Shown here in pieces: positions 11,100-22,920 of a stretch of 64,000 nucleotides of DNA. Every line of letters starts with the position of its first letter. Position 1 is the stretch's first letter. The DNA lies in NCBI GenBank assembly GCA_037039925.1, contig JAXRKP010000044.1, forward strand, positions 452,344-516,343. The letters are read 5' to 3'. The stretch is from Doris montereyensis. Lineage: Eukaryota; Mollusca; Gastropoda; Nudibranchia; Dorididae. The position numbers were made by a program, and so were the translations under genes. The notes under the pieces are model-generated. The model saw only the letters and a list, made by a program, of their open reading frames with translations, was not told the DNA's origin and did no database searches.

Positions 11100-12680
11100 T
11101 CTTTCAGGTATTCCCGTGTGACAAGTCAAATCAATAGAGATCACTTTGTATTATCCTGTGTGACAAGTCAAATTACAATAGAGATCAGGTTATTACCGTG
11201 TGATAAGTCAAATTACAATAGAGATCAGGGTATTACCGTGTGACAAGTCAAATTACAATAGAGATCAGGGTACTACCGTGTGACATATCAAATTACAATA
11301 GAGATCAGGGTATTACCATGTGATAAATCAAATTCATCCGATAGGGTATTTTCTGTGATAAATCAAATGCCAATATCCCTTCTCTTTACATGTCAAATTA
11401 CCAATAGAGATCTGTTTTTACTTTGCCTGACAAGTCCTACAATAGAGATCAGGTTATTACCGTGTGACAAGTCAAATTACAATACAGATCAGGGTATTAC
11501 CGTGTGACAAGTCAAATTACAATAGAGATCAGGTTATTACCGTGTGACAAGTCAAATTACAATAGAGATCCTAGGGTATTAGCCTCCTAAAGTCAAATTA
11601 GCCTACTAGATCAGCTTATTAGCCTCCTAGTGACAAGTCAAATTAGAATACAGATCAGGTTATTACTCGTGTGACAAGTCAAATTACAATAGAGATTTGG
11701 ATATTACCGTGTGACAATTCATTTTACAACCTTGAGATCAGGGGTTTTACCGTGTGACAAGTCAAATTACAATAGAGATCAGGGTATTGTTTGATAAATT
11801 TGTTTTGTACAGATCAGGGTATTACCATGTGATAAATCAAGCGATTGTAATGTAGACAGGGTGTTGTGATCTGACACGGGATCACATTTTTTTACAATAC
11901 TCCATGGGAGAGGTGTCAATCCACTTAGGGTATTACCGTGTGATTTACTCGAAAAATCTCAAGAAAAATTACAACTGTTGTTGGACAGATCAGGGTTTTA
12001 CCGTGTGACAAGTCAAATTATCTCAGAGATCAGCTCTACTTCTTGTCTTTATTACCGTGTGACAAGTCAAATTACAATAGCAATCAGGGTATTACCGTGT
12101 GATAAATCGAATTACAATGGCGATCAGGTATTACCGTGTGATAAATCGAATTACAATGGCGATCAGGGTATTACCGTGTGATAAATCGAATTACAATAGC
12201 GATCAGGTATTACCGTGTGATAAATCGAATTACAATGGCGATCAGGGTATTACCGTGTGATAAATCGAATTACAATGGCGATCAGGGTATTACCGTGTGA
12301 TAAATCAAATTACAATACAGATCAGGGTATTACCATGTGATAAATCAAATTACAATAGAGATCAGGGTATTACCGTGTGATAAATCAAATTACAATACAG
12401 ATCAGGGTATTACCGTGTGATAAATCAAATTACAATGGCGATCAGGGTATTACCATGTGATAAATCGAATTACAATGGCGATCAGGGTATTACCGTGTGA
12501 TAAATCGAATTACAATGGCGATCAGGGTATTACCATCTGATAAATCAAATTACAATAGCGATCAGGGTATTACCATGTGATAAATCAAATTACAATAGCG
12601 ATCAGGATATTACCATGTGATAAATCAAATTACAATAGCGATCAGGGTATTACCATGTGATAAATCAAATTACAATAGCA
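11100..12680. repeat. 40 bp minisatellite
   Basis: About 40 units with core ATTACCGTGTGATAAATCAA followed by ATTACAATAGCGATCAGGGT. The block from about 12060 to 12680 is clean. From 11100 to 12050 units are interrupted by non-repeat pieces. Variant ladders include CGTGTGACAAGTC, CATGTGATAAATC, ACAGATC and GCGATC. Confidence 0.94.
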
Positions 12681-12938
12681 ATGCTTTCTTAGTTCCTTAC
12701 TTTGCTGTTTTTGTTTGTTTGCTTTGTTTTCGTCTTTTTCCCAATGACAATGCAAATTCGTTTATAAAGGATAGTGGGTGGCTGGAAGAGGCTACTGTGT
12801 CTTTGATATGTTTTTATCTTGACGTTTCCACATAATTCACCCTGGAATCGTCTCATATTATGTAGGATTTCCAATGAAACTGAAAAAAAAGTTATAAAGG
12901 ATACATAACAATTTCATATTTTCTTTTCGTTCTTGCAG

Positions 12939-13128
12939 ACATCGTTGCTACCGCTAGTCGTGAGACTTCCTTCATCCTTGCATTTTCCAAAGAGCGAAAC
13001 ACTCCTTTCCTCCAGGTCTATGTTGGTCTCATCGGCAGCGTGACGGCTTCCGTGACTGTTTCACTCTTGGGCACAGGGGCAGTGCTTAAGTCTTTTAACC
13101 TGGCGGATGGGAACTCAAAACTCATAGA
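12939..13128 (+). CDS. IgGFc-binding-type domain protein, exon 1 of the recognised set
   Basis: This exon opens the recognisable part of the host gene. It follows a pyrimidine-rich acceptor (TTCGTTCTTGCAG) and ends at a GTATTT donor. It has 190 nt: two bases completing a codon, 62 codons, and two bases carried into the next exon, whose first G completes a Glu codon. The sequence begins [20 protein letters not shown], typical of the first strands of the IgGFc-binding N-terminal domain family, where an aromatic-rich F-x-x-AF segment opens the fold. Because it starts mid-codon, at least one exon with start codon and signal peptide lies upstream. In known family members the domain is extracellular. 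The ligand cannot be read from sequence, and the name does not prove IgG binding in an invertebrate. Confidence 0.8.
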
Positions 13129-13184
13129 GTATTTTTACACAGTTTTATTCTCTTTCACTATTTGAAAGTAATGATATCATGTGT

Positions 13185-13492
<308 letters not shown>

Positions 13493-13624
13493 TTATTTTT
13501 TTTTACATAAGAGTCCTTTTAGACAACTCTCTATATCCTTCTCATTCTCCTCTCCCTGTTCTTCTTTCTCTTGCATACCACTGTGGTAACAAGCCAACAA
13601 ATTCAAATATCACAATTAGTATAT

Positions 13625-13868
13625 ACGATACATTAGCTCAGTGGTTAGAGCGTCAGACTACAACCGAAGAAGCCCAAGTTCGATTTCTAATGGATGGCTG
13701 CATCTGTTCAAACTCGCCGACCATAAATGCAGCGTTCAAAGCAATGGCAAAGTATCACATCGTGCCGCTATCTATGCTATGCGTAGAAACATCGGGACTT
13801 TACTCCTAATAATTCTACACTCAAGTCTGAGTGTGCGACTTACTAAACTTAATTTTACTTTACGCTTC
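13625..13868 (+). mobile_element. tRNA-derived SINE, family A copy 1
   Basis: The head reads like a tRNA gene: an A-box region TTAGCTCAGTGGTTAGAGC and a B-box-like AAGTTCGATTTC at normal spacing. A non-tRNA body follows, which shares its last part (GGACTTTACTCCTA, then a TTCAAGT-like word and TTTACTTTACG) with the element at 44402-44617. It lies in the intron between exons 1 and 2, in the sense orientation. It is not a functional tRNA gene, because the tRNA 3' half is replaced. Confidence 0.75.
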
Positions 13869-15076
13869 ACACAAAAAAAAAGCATTGAAATGAAACGATA
13901 TTTACGTGGCAATATTTATCTCCGCGAAATTATGATACTTTTGTCAAAACGAAACAAAACACCCCAGTGATAATAAGATCTGATACGATTTAAGGGAGTA
14001 GGGGGAGGGGAGGTGCTTGTTTAATTCTTGGATCTAAAAACTTTAAATGCTTGTACCTGTCTGTTCTATACGATTTTAGGAGCAACTATTTATTCTTTCA
14101 GGGTTTTGCTGTATTGGTGTTTCAACGAAAGGTTGTGACCTGCAAAAACGCATTCTGATGCTAACTGTTGCTGTTTATTGTTTGTTCTTCTTTTTAGCGT
14201 CGTTCATTGTTGCTGGGAAGATTTTCAAGATGAGCTTTTTCACCACAGTGTTTTATCATTTGTTTCACAAATCAAAGCCAAACAACGCAGTCAAAAGCAT
14301 AATGAACATTGACACTCACGTTGCAGCATATCAAAACAATTGTAAAACAACATAAACATTAATTGATTCTACTTTGATTTTTTTTTGGGGGGGGGGGTGG
14401 GTTTTTCTTTTCTTTTTGTTTTTTTTGGGGGGTGGGTGTTGTTTTTTTGTTTTTTTGGGCAATGAATCTATTTTCCTCAACAACACCAGTGAGGTTGTGT
14501 TCGTTGGCGTTTTCATTTCGGTGTCATAACGGTTGAGTAAGCAGTACCAAGAACTGCTAGGAATTTCCCTTCTAAGTCTTATACGTGAGGTTCAAATCAC
14601 AGCCCACACATACACATGCGTAACTGGAAGTTGTTGTGGTTGTTAATGTTGTTTTTGTTGTTTTTGTTGAATTTGTTGTTGTCGTAGTAGTTTTCTTTTG
14701 TTAAGTTTTTGCTTATCTTTCATCTTTACTTTAACGTGTTAAAAAACTAACAAATTTAGGCAGAAACAATGAACTTAGTGCAATCGTCGTTGTTGTTGTT
14801 GTGGTGGTGGTGGTGCTGGTGGTGGTGCTGGTGGTGGTGGTGTATTTACTTATGTCCGTCCAATTGCTATATCTTGTTTTTTCTTCTAATTTATTTCGCT
14901 TTTTATAAGTTTGTTTATATTTATAATATTTTCAACCCAACACTTAGATTCTGGTTCTACATCGTTGAATGTAATCATATGTTTATCGTATCATGTTCTA
15001 TTTAAGTCTTTCTGTGTGTCTTTGTCTTATGGGAAAATTAAACATCTTTTTTTGGTTACTCTCTCTTTCTCTGCAG
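13869..15076. other. intron sequence between exons 1 and 2
   Basis: Unique AT-rich sequence with a G/T homopolymer-rich stretch at about 14375-14460 and GTT/GGT-rich microsatellite patches at about 14630-14690 and 14788-14843. No exon was recognised. Confidence 0.5.
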
Positions 15077-15178
15077 GTTACATGAGAAACTCGCTGTAAA
15101 AAAATCTGAGAAGTACAAACACAAAACTATCCTGATCACGTCAACTGTTGACATCATGGTGATCGCATACTCTGGCAC
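15077..15178 (+). CDS. IgGFc-binding-type domain protein, exon 2
   Basis: A short 102 nt exon between a strong acceptor (TCTTTCTCTGCAG) and a near-consensus GTAAGTA donor. It carries one base, 33 codons and two bases, matching exon 1 on the left and exon 3 on the right. The product LHEKLAVKKSEKYKHKTILI leads into TSTVDIMVIAYSG. This corresponds to the family's I-x-I-x-S-x-x-D-I-x-V-x-A/Y strand, in which other members read ITASDDIVVYG. No other frame is open throughout, which supports the phase. It lies about 140 bp before the 3' tail of an antisense LINE. Confidence 0.85.
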
Positions 15179-15306
15179 GTAAGTAAAATAAGGCACTTCT
15201 CTTTTGTGACGTCATTTAAGGTGTTCAGAAGCTCTCACGTTTTCTGGGTCAACAAGACAGTAAGGCTATTCCTTTCAATCTTCCGAATGCATGATTAAAA
15301 AAAAAA

Positions 15307-15600
15307 CCGCTTTATTTATCAATTCTACCTTTCGGTGTAAGGGTTGCTTTATTTATCAGTTGCCATTCTACCTTTCGGTGTATGGATTGCTTTATTTATC
15401 AGTTGCCATTCTACCTTTCGGTGTATGGATTGCTTTATTTATCAGTTGCCATTCTACCTTTCGGTGTATGGATTGCTTTATTTATCAGTTGCCATTCTAC
15501 CTTTCGGTGTATGGATTGCTTTATTTATCAGTTGCCATTCTACCTTTCGGTGTATGGATTGCTTTATTTATCAGTTGCCATTCTACCTTTCGGTGCATGG
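15307..15600 (-). repeat. 43 bp repeats forming the 3' tail of LINE copy 1
   Basis: About six units with TTTATTTATCAGTTGCCATT followed by CTACCTTTCGGTGTATGGA on the plus strand. LINE copy 2 has a single version of the same sequence at its matching end (about 35205-35240), so the unit belongs to the element and has been multiplied in this copy. The element's terminal A-rich end lies just beyond, at about 15297-15306 on the plus strand. Confidence 0.85.
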
Positions 15601-16323
15601 GTTCAGATGCTCAACATGATCTTTCTCCAGGATGCCCTGTCCTGGCATTTTCTGTTTCTTTCCAAAAAAGTTAAATTTCTATGCTTCAATGTCTCTTTTA
15701 TGTCTTCTTCCCACTTTCTCAGAGGTCTGCCTTTTGGTTTTTTACCTTGGGCTTTAGCACTGTATACTGAATAGCTACTCTTTTGTCATTCATTCTGTTT
15801 ACATGCCCAAACCATCTCCGTCCATTTGTTTCTATCTAAGTTTTTATGCCATCTGCTTTGGTTCGATCTCTTATCGTTGTGTTTCTGATTTTGTCTCTTT
15901 TAGTTTGCCCTACTGCTCTTAGATATTTCATTTCAGCCGCTTGTACTCGACTGTATTCTCTACTGTCTAAAGTCCAGCTGTCGCTGCCATAGAGGAGAGT
16001 AGGACAATAAACTGTGTTGTATACTGCCGTTTTGGTTTTTGTTGACAATTCTTGTTTACCTACAAATACCTTTCCTAGATGGTTATATACTGCACTTGCC
16101 TTTTTGATTCTCTGGCTGACTTTTTCTCTTAGTTTTCCCTCCGAGTTAATCATTACTCCTAAGTAATTGTAGCTGTAAACTTGTTATACATTCCCTCTAA
16201 GTTAATCCTTACTCCTAGGTAATTGTAGCTTTAAACCTGTTCTAAATACTCCCTGCCTAATTTAAGATTTTGTGGTTTGGCTTCTCTAGTTACTAGCATT
16301 GCTTTTTTCCTTTGCATTTACTC

Positions 16324-16860
16324 TCATTCCTCTTTTATTTTATTTAGTATATTGTTCATAATGTTGATATTCGACTGAAGGTCACTTTTTGATTTTCCAA
16401 ACAGAAATATATCATCATCAAATGATACATTTACTGGTTTGAGCTTCCACATACCTACATTCATTTTCTTCATTTTTGAGGATGCCTTTGGGACTGAATC
16501 CATACATGTGGTAAACAAAATAGGACTTAGGATACAACCCTTTCTTACTCCTATATCTACATCAAATTGTTCAGATATGTTTCCAGCTACTCTCACTGCA
16601 CAAGTTGGTTTATTGTCAAACTTTTAATGGCTTCTATTAAATCTCGCTCTAAATTGTGTTCTTTTAAGGAATGCCATAGTTCGTCCATCCTCACACTGTC
16701 AAATGCCTTTTCTAAGTCTATAAAACACAGGTGCAAGTCAATGTTTCTCTCAAGAAATTTTTCTATTATTTGTCTAAATGTAAATATGTTGTCTTGTACA
16801 CCTCTTCCTGGTCTAAATCCACTCTGATGTTTTTCAATCTGATCCTCTACTCTACCCTAA
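16324..16860 (-). pseudogene. LINE copy 1 reverse transcriptase fragment
   Basis: RT blocks are visible in several frames. Near 16720-16680 is a CFIDLEKAFDSV-type motif (first catalytic Asp region). In the open frame 16324-16596 are GVRKGCILSPILFTTCMDSV and a decayed catalytic box reading SFDDDIFLFGKS, where copy 2 has SFADDLVLFGKS. A short deletion precedes this box relative to copy 2. Frameshifts separate the blocks, so the enzyme is dead. Confidence 0.85.
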
Positions 16861-17889
16861 GTAGTGATATTCCTCTATAGTTTGAAAATGTCATAGTTGA
16901 TTCTTTCTTGTGCATTGGTGCTACCGTTCCTTTCTTCTAGTCGTCTGGCACCTGTTTGGACTTCCATGCTTGTTGGCATATTGCATGTAGTAGTTTGTCT
17001 GCCTCGCTCCCTTGGTTTTTAATAATTTCTGGGTAAACTTGATCTGCTCCTCGGGCCTTTCCTAATCTCACTGTTCTTATAGCTGTTTGAAGATATCTAC
17101 ATCTTCAGCTGTCTCTTCTGGATTATTTGTTACTCTTACCAATTGAGTTTTACTCTTTGTTTCATATATTCTGGAGGGATTATTGAATTGTTGAAAATGC
17201 TTTCTCCATGTTTCCATGATTTCGCTGTCTTCTTTCATTATTTCCCCTTTGGTATTCTTATTTTGTCGTATTGGGCCTGCTTTAGTCTTTCTCATGCTCT
17301 TCATTGCCCCTCAGAACAGTTGTTGATTTCCTTGATAACTTTCTTGAAGTCTTTTCTAAACTCTTCTCTTTGTTCCTGGTTTGTTTTCCTCACTTCCTCT
17401 TTGGCGATAGTTCTTTTATTCACGTAATCTTTCTCTCCTCTGATCTATTCGTTTGCAAGTATGTCTTCCAGCCATCCTTCTTTTCTTTGATCTTAATCGT
17501 GACATTTTCATTCCTGTTTCCTACCACAGACCTCTTCAGTACAACTGAGCAGTGTTTCTTCAAACATTTGTCACTTTTTTTCTATTGTGCTATCATTCAG
17601 ATCCGTCTGCCTTTCACTGAAAAATCGTTTTTTATCCTAGATTGGTATATCTGTTTTACTACTGGTTTATTTAGTTCCTCTATTTTGAGTTTAGTAGCTT
17701 TCTTCTCTTTCCTTGTCTGTTTGTTTTCTTCATTCAGTAATCTCATTTTGGCAATCACTAGATGATGATCAATAAATATTTCTGCTCTTCTGTTTACTCT
17801 TGCATCCTATGTGCTGTAAAAAAGGGAGATGCTAACTATTATGTAGTCTATCATTGACATTTCACACCTGTCTTCATTTACTCTTGCAT

Positions 17890-18414
17890 TTATATGGATA
17901 TCTTTATGAGAAAAAAGGTGTTGGCTATTTTCATGTTATTCTTTAGGCAAAAATGTATTTGTCTCTTTCCTATTGGAGAAATTGTTGTCTCTCCTTCTTT
18001 ACCTATTACTCCTCCTGGTGTTTGTACATTGTTGCCTACTCTAGTGTTTAAATCTCCTAAACGCATTAGTTCCTGTTTGGGTTTGAGATTCTCTGTAGCT
18101 ATTTGTAAATCGTTTTCGAAGATATCTTTTTCTTCTTTAGTGGCGTCTTCGTTTGGTTCATGAGCTATTAATAATTTAATTTCTCGTCCTTTTGGTTTAA
18201 TATTTACCTCTAATAGCCATGGGCTTATACATTTCCAATTTTCATGCCTTTTATGCACTAGGAGGCCTACTCTTGCTTTAGCTCTATCTTTGACATCTAC
18301 TCCTGAGAAGATTAAAATATGATTTGTTCCTATGTTTTCTATTCCTTGTCCTTTTTTCTTTGTTTCTGTAATGACCAAAATATTTACTTTGAAATTTTCC
18401 ATTTCTTCACCCAA
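17890..18414 (-). pseudogene. LINE copy 1 endonuclease fragment
   Basis: This is 174 codons of AP-endonuclease-like sequence. It contains ILVITETKKKGQ (the Glu-containing active-site strand), GVDVKDRAKARVGLLVHKRH, LLIAHEPNEDATKEE and RLGDLNTRVG (the D-x-N motif). The same blocks occur in copy 2. The start and end are set by mutations, so only a fragment of the domain remains open. The enzyme would nick genomic DNA to prime reverse transcription, but this copy cannot do so. Confidence 0.85.
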
Positions 18415-18949
18415 TTCTAACTTTTTTTTTCTCCATTTATTGCCCTAACATTCCATGTTCCAAAAATCACAGTCCGTGTTCGTTTCCATGTTCGTCGTTG
18501 AAAGGTCCAGTCGGGTATATTGCATTTATTTCTCTCAATTAGTTTGGTTTTCGATAAGCAGGGGATTAGCCCACAGTAGCCTAGGTAGATGGCGGGACTG
18601 CTACCCTGAGGCCCCTACCAGGCCTTGTTATTTTCTGTGAGGGTTAATTCCCTTAGCCTTTGGTCAATCAAGACTGGCCTGGAAGGCAGCGGATTATTTT
18701 CTTTCAGGATTCATTCCCTTAACGTTGGTCAACCAAGACCCGCCTGCAAGGCAGCAGGAGACTCGTGGAGGGCGGGGTCATCTACTCCCCGTACAGGTGC
18801 TTACCTGTCCACTGCCTGGTAACAAAAAATATAACTCCTTGAATTTCTCAGGCACGGCGTTACAAATTGATTTCAAGTTATCAGGAGAAGTGATTAAACA
18901 AGGACTGGTTCCATCAATGGTCTGTTAATTAATGAATAACTTATTCTTT

Positions 18950-20846
18950 TTAGTCCTTTCCGTGTCCGTTCCGAGTTTAAATTGTAAAACAAAAGATCAT
19001 TTCTTGCAGTTTCCAGTGTTGAAGTTGTTAATAATGTGCAATTTATTTCGGTTTCCAGATCAAGTAGCCAAACAAAAAGCTTCCTTTTTTGTTGTTGAGT
19101 TCTTAGATCAAGTAGTTAAACAAATATCAATTTCTTTCAGTTTACAAGTTAAGCAGTTAAACAAAACGCAATTTCTTTCAGTTTCCAGATTAACTAGTTA
19201 AACAAAAGGCAATTGTTTTCAGTTTCCAGATTAAGGGGTTAAACAAACGGCCATTTCTTTCAGTTTCCAAGTTAAATAGTTAAACAAATGGCCATGTCTT
19301 TCAGTTTCCAAGTTAAGTAGTTAAACAAAAGGCAATTTATCTACGTTCCAAATTTAAGTGGTAAGGCAAAAGGGGGCTTCTTTCAGTTTTCAAATGAAGT
19401 GGTCAAACAAATGGCAATTTCTTTCAGTTCCAAGATTAAGTGGTTAACACACACACACATACACACACACACACACACATACACACACACACACACACAC
19501 AATGACTATTTTTTTTAGTTCCAAGATTAATTAGTTAAAACAAAGGCATTTTCTCTCAGTTCCTAGACCAAGTGTTTAAATGGAAGGCAATTTCTTTCAG
19601 TTGACAGATTAAGTGGTGATACAAATGGCAATTTCTTTCAGTTTCAAGATCATGTGATAAAACAAAAGGGGATTTTTTTCAATTCCCAGTTTAAATGGTT
19701 CTACACAAGACAAGGTCTTTCAATTTTCAATTCAATTGGTTTAACAAACGACATGTCTTCCACTTCCAAGATTAAGTACTTTAATAAAAGGCGAAGTCTT
19801 TAGTTTTCAGATTAAGTTGTAAAACGGGAGGCAGTGTCTGTCAGTTCCATATTAAGTTGTAAAGCAAATTGTAAAGTCTTTCCCCTTCCCAGTTTAAGTC
19901 GTGAAGCAAATGGTAATGTCTTTCCCTTCTCAGATTAAGTTGTGAAGTAAATGGTAATGTCTTTCCCTTCTCAAATTAAGTTGTTAAGCAAAAGGTATGG
20001 TCATTCATTTTGCAGATTAAGTAGTTGAACAAAAGACAGGGCCCTTTAGCTTCACGATTAAGTAGTTGAACAAAGGCAGGGACCACGGGGATTAAGTTGA
20101 ACAAAAGGAGGGACCTTTAGCTCCACCGAAAGGTAGTTGGAACGATTAAGTAGTTGAACAAAAGACAGGGCCCTTTAGCTTCACGATTAAGTAGTTTCAC
20201 GATTAAGTAGATTTGAACAAAAGGCAGGGCCATTTAGCTCTACGATTAAGAAGTTAAACTAAAGGCAGGGCCATTTAGCTCTACGATTAAGAAGTTAAAC
20301 TAAAGGCAAGGCCATTTAGCTCTACGATTAAGATGTTAAACTACAGGCAGGGCCCTTTAGCTCCACGATTAAGCAGTTGAACACAAGGCATTGCCCTTTA
20401 ACTCCACGATTAAGAAGTTGAACAAAAGGCAGGACCCTTTAGCTCCACGATTAAGATGATAAACATGTTAAACAAAGACAATGCCATTTAGCTACACGAT
20501 TAAGATGTTAAACTAAAGACAATGCCATTTAGCTACACGATTAAGATGTTAAACTAAAGGCAAGGCCATTTAGCTCCACGATTAAAATGTTAAACTAAAG
20601 GCAAGGCCATTTAGCTCCACGATTAAGAAGTTAAACTAAAGGCAAGGCCCTTTAGCTCCACGATTAAGATTTTAAAGCTCCAAGGCAAGGCCATTTAGCT
20701 CTACGATTAAGAAGTTAAACTAAAGGCAAGGTCATTTAGCTCTACGATTAAGAAGTTAAACTAAAGGCAAGGCCATTTAGCTCTACGATTAAGAAGTTAA
20801 ACTAAAGGCAAGGCCATTTAGCTCTACGATTAACTTGTTTTACACA
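18950..20846. repeat. ~40 bp degenerate minisatellite with two subfamilies
   Basis: From 18950 to about 20030 units carry TTTCTTTCAGTTTCCAGATT plus AAGTAGTTAAACAAA. From about 20030 to 20840 a 41 bp subfamily with GGCAAGGCCATTTAGCTC plus TACGATTAAGAAGTTAAAC takes over. The two share the AAGTNGTTAAAC word, so the second probably arose from the first. A CA microsatellite interrupts at 19447-19501. The array ends at the palindrome at 20848-20963, and one further older-type unit follows it. Confidence 0.85.
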
Positions 20847-20847
20847 T

Positions 20848-20963
20848 TTAACTTGAGATCAATGAGGAATAGTTTTTTGTTTAACAGCCAAACTTAGGAA
20901 TTTCATGAAATTCCTAAGTTTGGCTGTTAAACAAAAAACTATTCCTCATTGATCTCAAGTTAA
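20848..20963. repeat. perfect 116 bp palindrome
   Basis: Two 58 bp arms are exact reverse complements with no spacer. The centre is TTTCATGAAA at 20901-20910. Each arm contains AACAGCCAAACTTAGGAATT and GATCAATGAGGAATAG. Outside the perfect part the symmetry continues with one indel and one mismatch to about 20832 and 20978, both ends in AACTTGTTTTACAC-like words. Confidence 0.97.
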
Positions 20964-21029
20964 GGTGTAAAACAAGTTTATAGCTGTCAGTTCCCAGGCT
21001 AGGTGAAAGAAGAAAAGAGACTATTCCAT

Positions 21030-22080
21030 TTGGATCTCTTAAGGGGGGGGGAGCCCTGAACCTGTTTTTTTCAAAGTATTCGACAGACAATTTGCACCAT
21101 TGTACTTGTCGTGTATAAATTGGCTTTAAAAATATTAAAGTTTTCTTTTATTATATGGTTGCCATGGGAACGCCGCCATCTTGGGTTTTTATTGCGAAAA
21201 TACTTACAACTTCATTTCAAATAGGCTTTTTAAGTTTTGAACAAACTTAGCTATAACTTTGCACACACGTTATTTGGTTCAATATCTAGCCATACCCAGT
21301 AGCTGTGTTGGATTTTTAAACTTTTCCAATGTTTGGCCAATTTAATCACCAAAAATCCCCACTGGGTAAAATGTAGTTTTGTATCATAGATGGCATATAC
21401 CAATATTGTCGGCAATCGGTTAATAAATAAAAAGGTAGATTGCAAATCACTGTCAAAAAGTAACACTTTGAAAAAATCACATTAAAAACATTTCCTCCCG
21501 TTATTTGAGTGTTTTTTGGCATATAAACCTGGAAAAGAATATTATAATACTTTGAAACGTCAGACAATCTTGAGAGGCTCTCAAATACTTCTTGTCGACC
21601 ACGTCCCTTATACTGGCACTTTTCTTATAACAGGTGCACCAAATGTCTCCACTAATTTGCGGCCGCACTTAGCTCATATTGAAATTAATTCCTCCAAACT
21701 ACATTTTTGGATAGAGTACTTTGTGAAGATTAAAATAGCTTGTTATATTTTAGACAAAAATTCCGGCTTTTATGGTACAACTGATGTGTTGAAGGTTAGG
21801 CGGGTATCGCTTCTAAAAAAAATCGTGTAAAATGAAAGAATCGATACTGAGCTTTTTAATGGTATCAATGTGACGGGAAAGAGCTGCTCTATCCAGGCGT
21901 TCAATCAATAAACAAGATTTGTCCGCTTTGTGTTACAAATGCCTTCATCGGGACATGCCCCCCCTTAATATGTTATTGTTGTTGTTTGAGTGGTGGGGGG
22001 TTCTCCAGAGAGAATATTCCTTACATTTTTTTTTCAATTTGACTGTTGAACAGTGGCTTTTCTCGTAGTTATCAGGTTAA
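21030..22080. other. unassigned unique sequence in intron 2-3
   Basis: About 1 kb of AT-rich, non-tandem sequence. It includes a GTTGCCATGGGAACGCCGCC patch near 21160, a word I associate with dispersed elements in animal genomes. Short open stretches occur on both strands (for example 71 codons on the minus strand, 21251-21466) but lack domain or splice support. It may be a decayed transposon. Confidence 0.35.
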
Positions 22081-22084
22081 TTGC

Positions 22085-22420
22085 GTAGTAGCTGAAGTGT
22101 AATGTTGTTAGATAGAAATCACTCACGACGACACTGGTTCAAGCTCCATAGCTGGCACAGGTGGGTTTTTTTTACAACGATGTACTCTTATGAAATGTGC
22201 TTCACTCTTCTTTCTTTCACTTGACTCAGATGTGAATGAGTACCCAGCTATAGGCAGAGAAACATCTCGTCAGAGTGTTAGTACGAAAAGCCTAACACGT
22301 TTGTGTACTGTATGCTCCCTCGGGAGTTGAGAAGGATTTTGAATGAAATGGCTTGCTGGGGGATAAATGAAATACAGGCGGTGAGCCTGCAGGGATACGG
22401 ACAATAAATCCATCTTTATC
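22085..22420 (+). mobile_element. SINE-like element
   Basis: A tRNA-like head (GTAGCTGAAGTGTAATG, then CACTGGTTCAAGCTCC as a B box) is followed by a body containing GAATGAGTACCCAGCTATAG. The end reads ATGAAATACAGGCGGTGAGC and then a T-rich tail. The layout is that of a tRNA-derived SINE in sense orientation, ending about 30 bp before the exon 3 acceptor. Confidence 0.55.
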
Positions 22421-22448
22421 TTTTAATTGTTTTCATTCCTCTCATCAG

Positions 22449-22695
22449 TACGTCAAATGAAGAGCGCAAGTCTGCAAGCGCTTTTCTGGTTCTTCCGGTG
22501 TCGCAGCTGTCCACGTTCTACATCGTTGTGACGTCATGCTCCCAATCAGAATGCTTCATCCTGGTAGCAAGCCAAGCAGACGACACCGACGTCCAGGTTC
22601 GTCTGACCCTAAAAGCACTGCCCGGCATGTCTTCTACTTTGCAGTACGATGGAGACACGTACCAACATGGAAGCGTCCTGGAAGAAACGTTGAGG
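22449..22695 (+). CDS. IgGFc-binding-type domain protein, exon 3
   Basis: An exon of 247 nt after a CTCTCATCAG acceptor, ending at a perfect GTGAGT donor (AGG before it). Its first T completes the Thr codon from exon 2, and it ends in phase 0. The product starts TSNEERKSASAFLVLPVSQL, matching the family's D/S-A-F-L-A-L-P motif, which is one of its most constant parts. It continues with STFYIVVTSCSQSECFILVA, which holds two cysteines that could pair. The final part (LQYDGDTYQHGSVLEETLR) corresponds to the Y-x-G-x-x-Y strand. A downstream array repeats the same donor word about 35 times (see 23068-24145). Confidence 0.9.
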
Positions 22696-22783
22696 GTGAG
22701 TCAGCAATCGACGACAGACGTGGCATTAATTATTGTATCACGACACGACAATTAGACTACGACACGTTTCAATACGTCATTTA

Positions 22784-22920
22784 TTCAATTCAGTTCAATT
22801 CAATTCATTTCAATTCAATTCAATTCAATTCAATTCAATTCAATTCAATTCAATTCAGTTCAATTCAGTTCAATTCAATTCAGTTCAATTTAATTCAATT
22901 CAATTCAATTCAATTCAATC
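22784..22920. repeat. (CAATT)n pentanucleotide microsatellite
   Basis: About 26 units of CAATT with scattered CAGTT and CATTT variants, 90 bp after exon 3. Confidence 0.96.

Larger units (their letters stand above)
15596..18822 (-). mobile_element. antisense non-LTR retrotransposon (LINE), copy 1, inactive
   Basis: Read on the minus strand from 18822 downward, the order is a 5' leader with two ~70 bp imperfect repeats, an AP-type endonuclease region, a linker, a reverse transcriptase region and a C-terminal region. That is the standard LINE order. It aligns collinearly with copy 2 at 35205-38480 over its whole length and shares both ends, so both are probably full-length insertions. Coding is broken by many stops and frameshifts. 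It lies in the intron between exons 2 and 3, antisense to the gene. Confidence 0.9.

Noticed and set aside
13627..13700. Functional tRNA gene
   Set aside because: A and B boxes are present, but the 3' half of a tRNA (acceptor complement) is missing and a SINE body follows.
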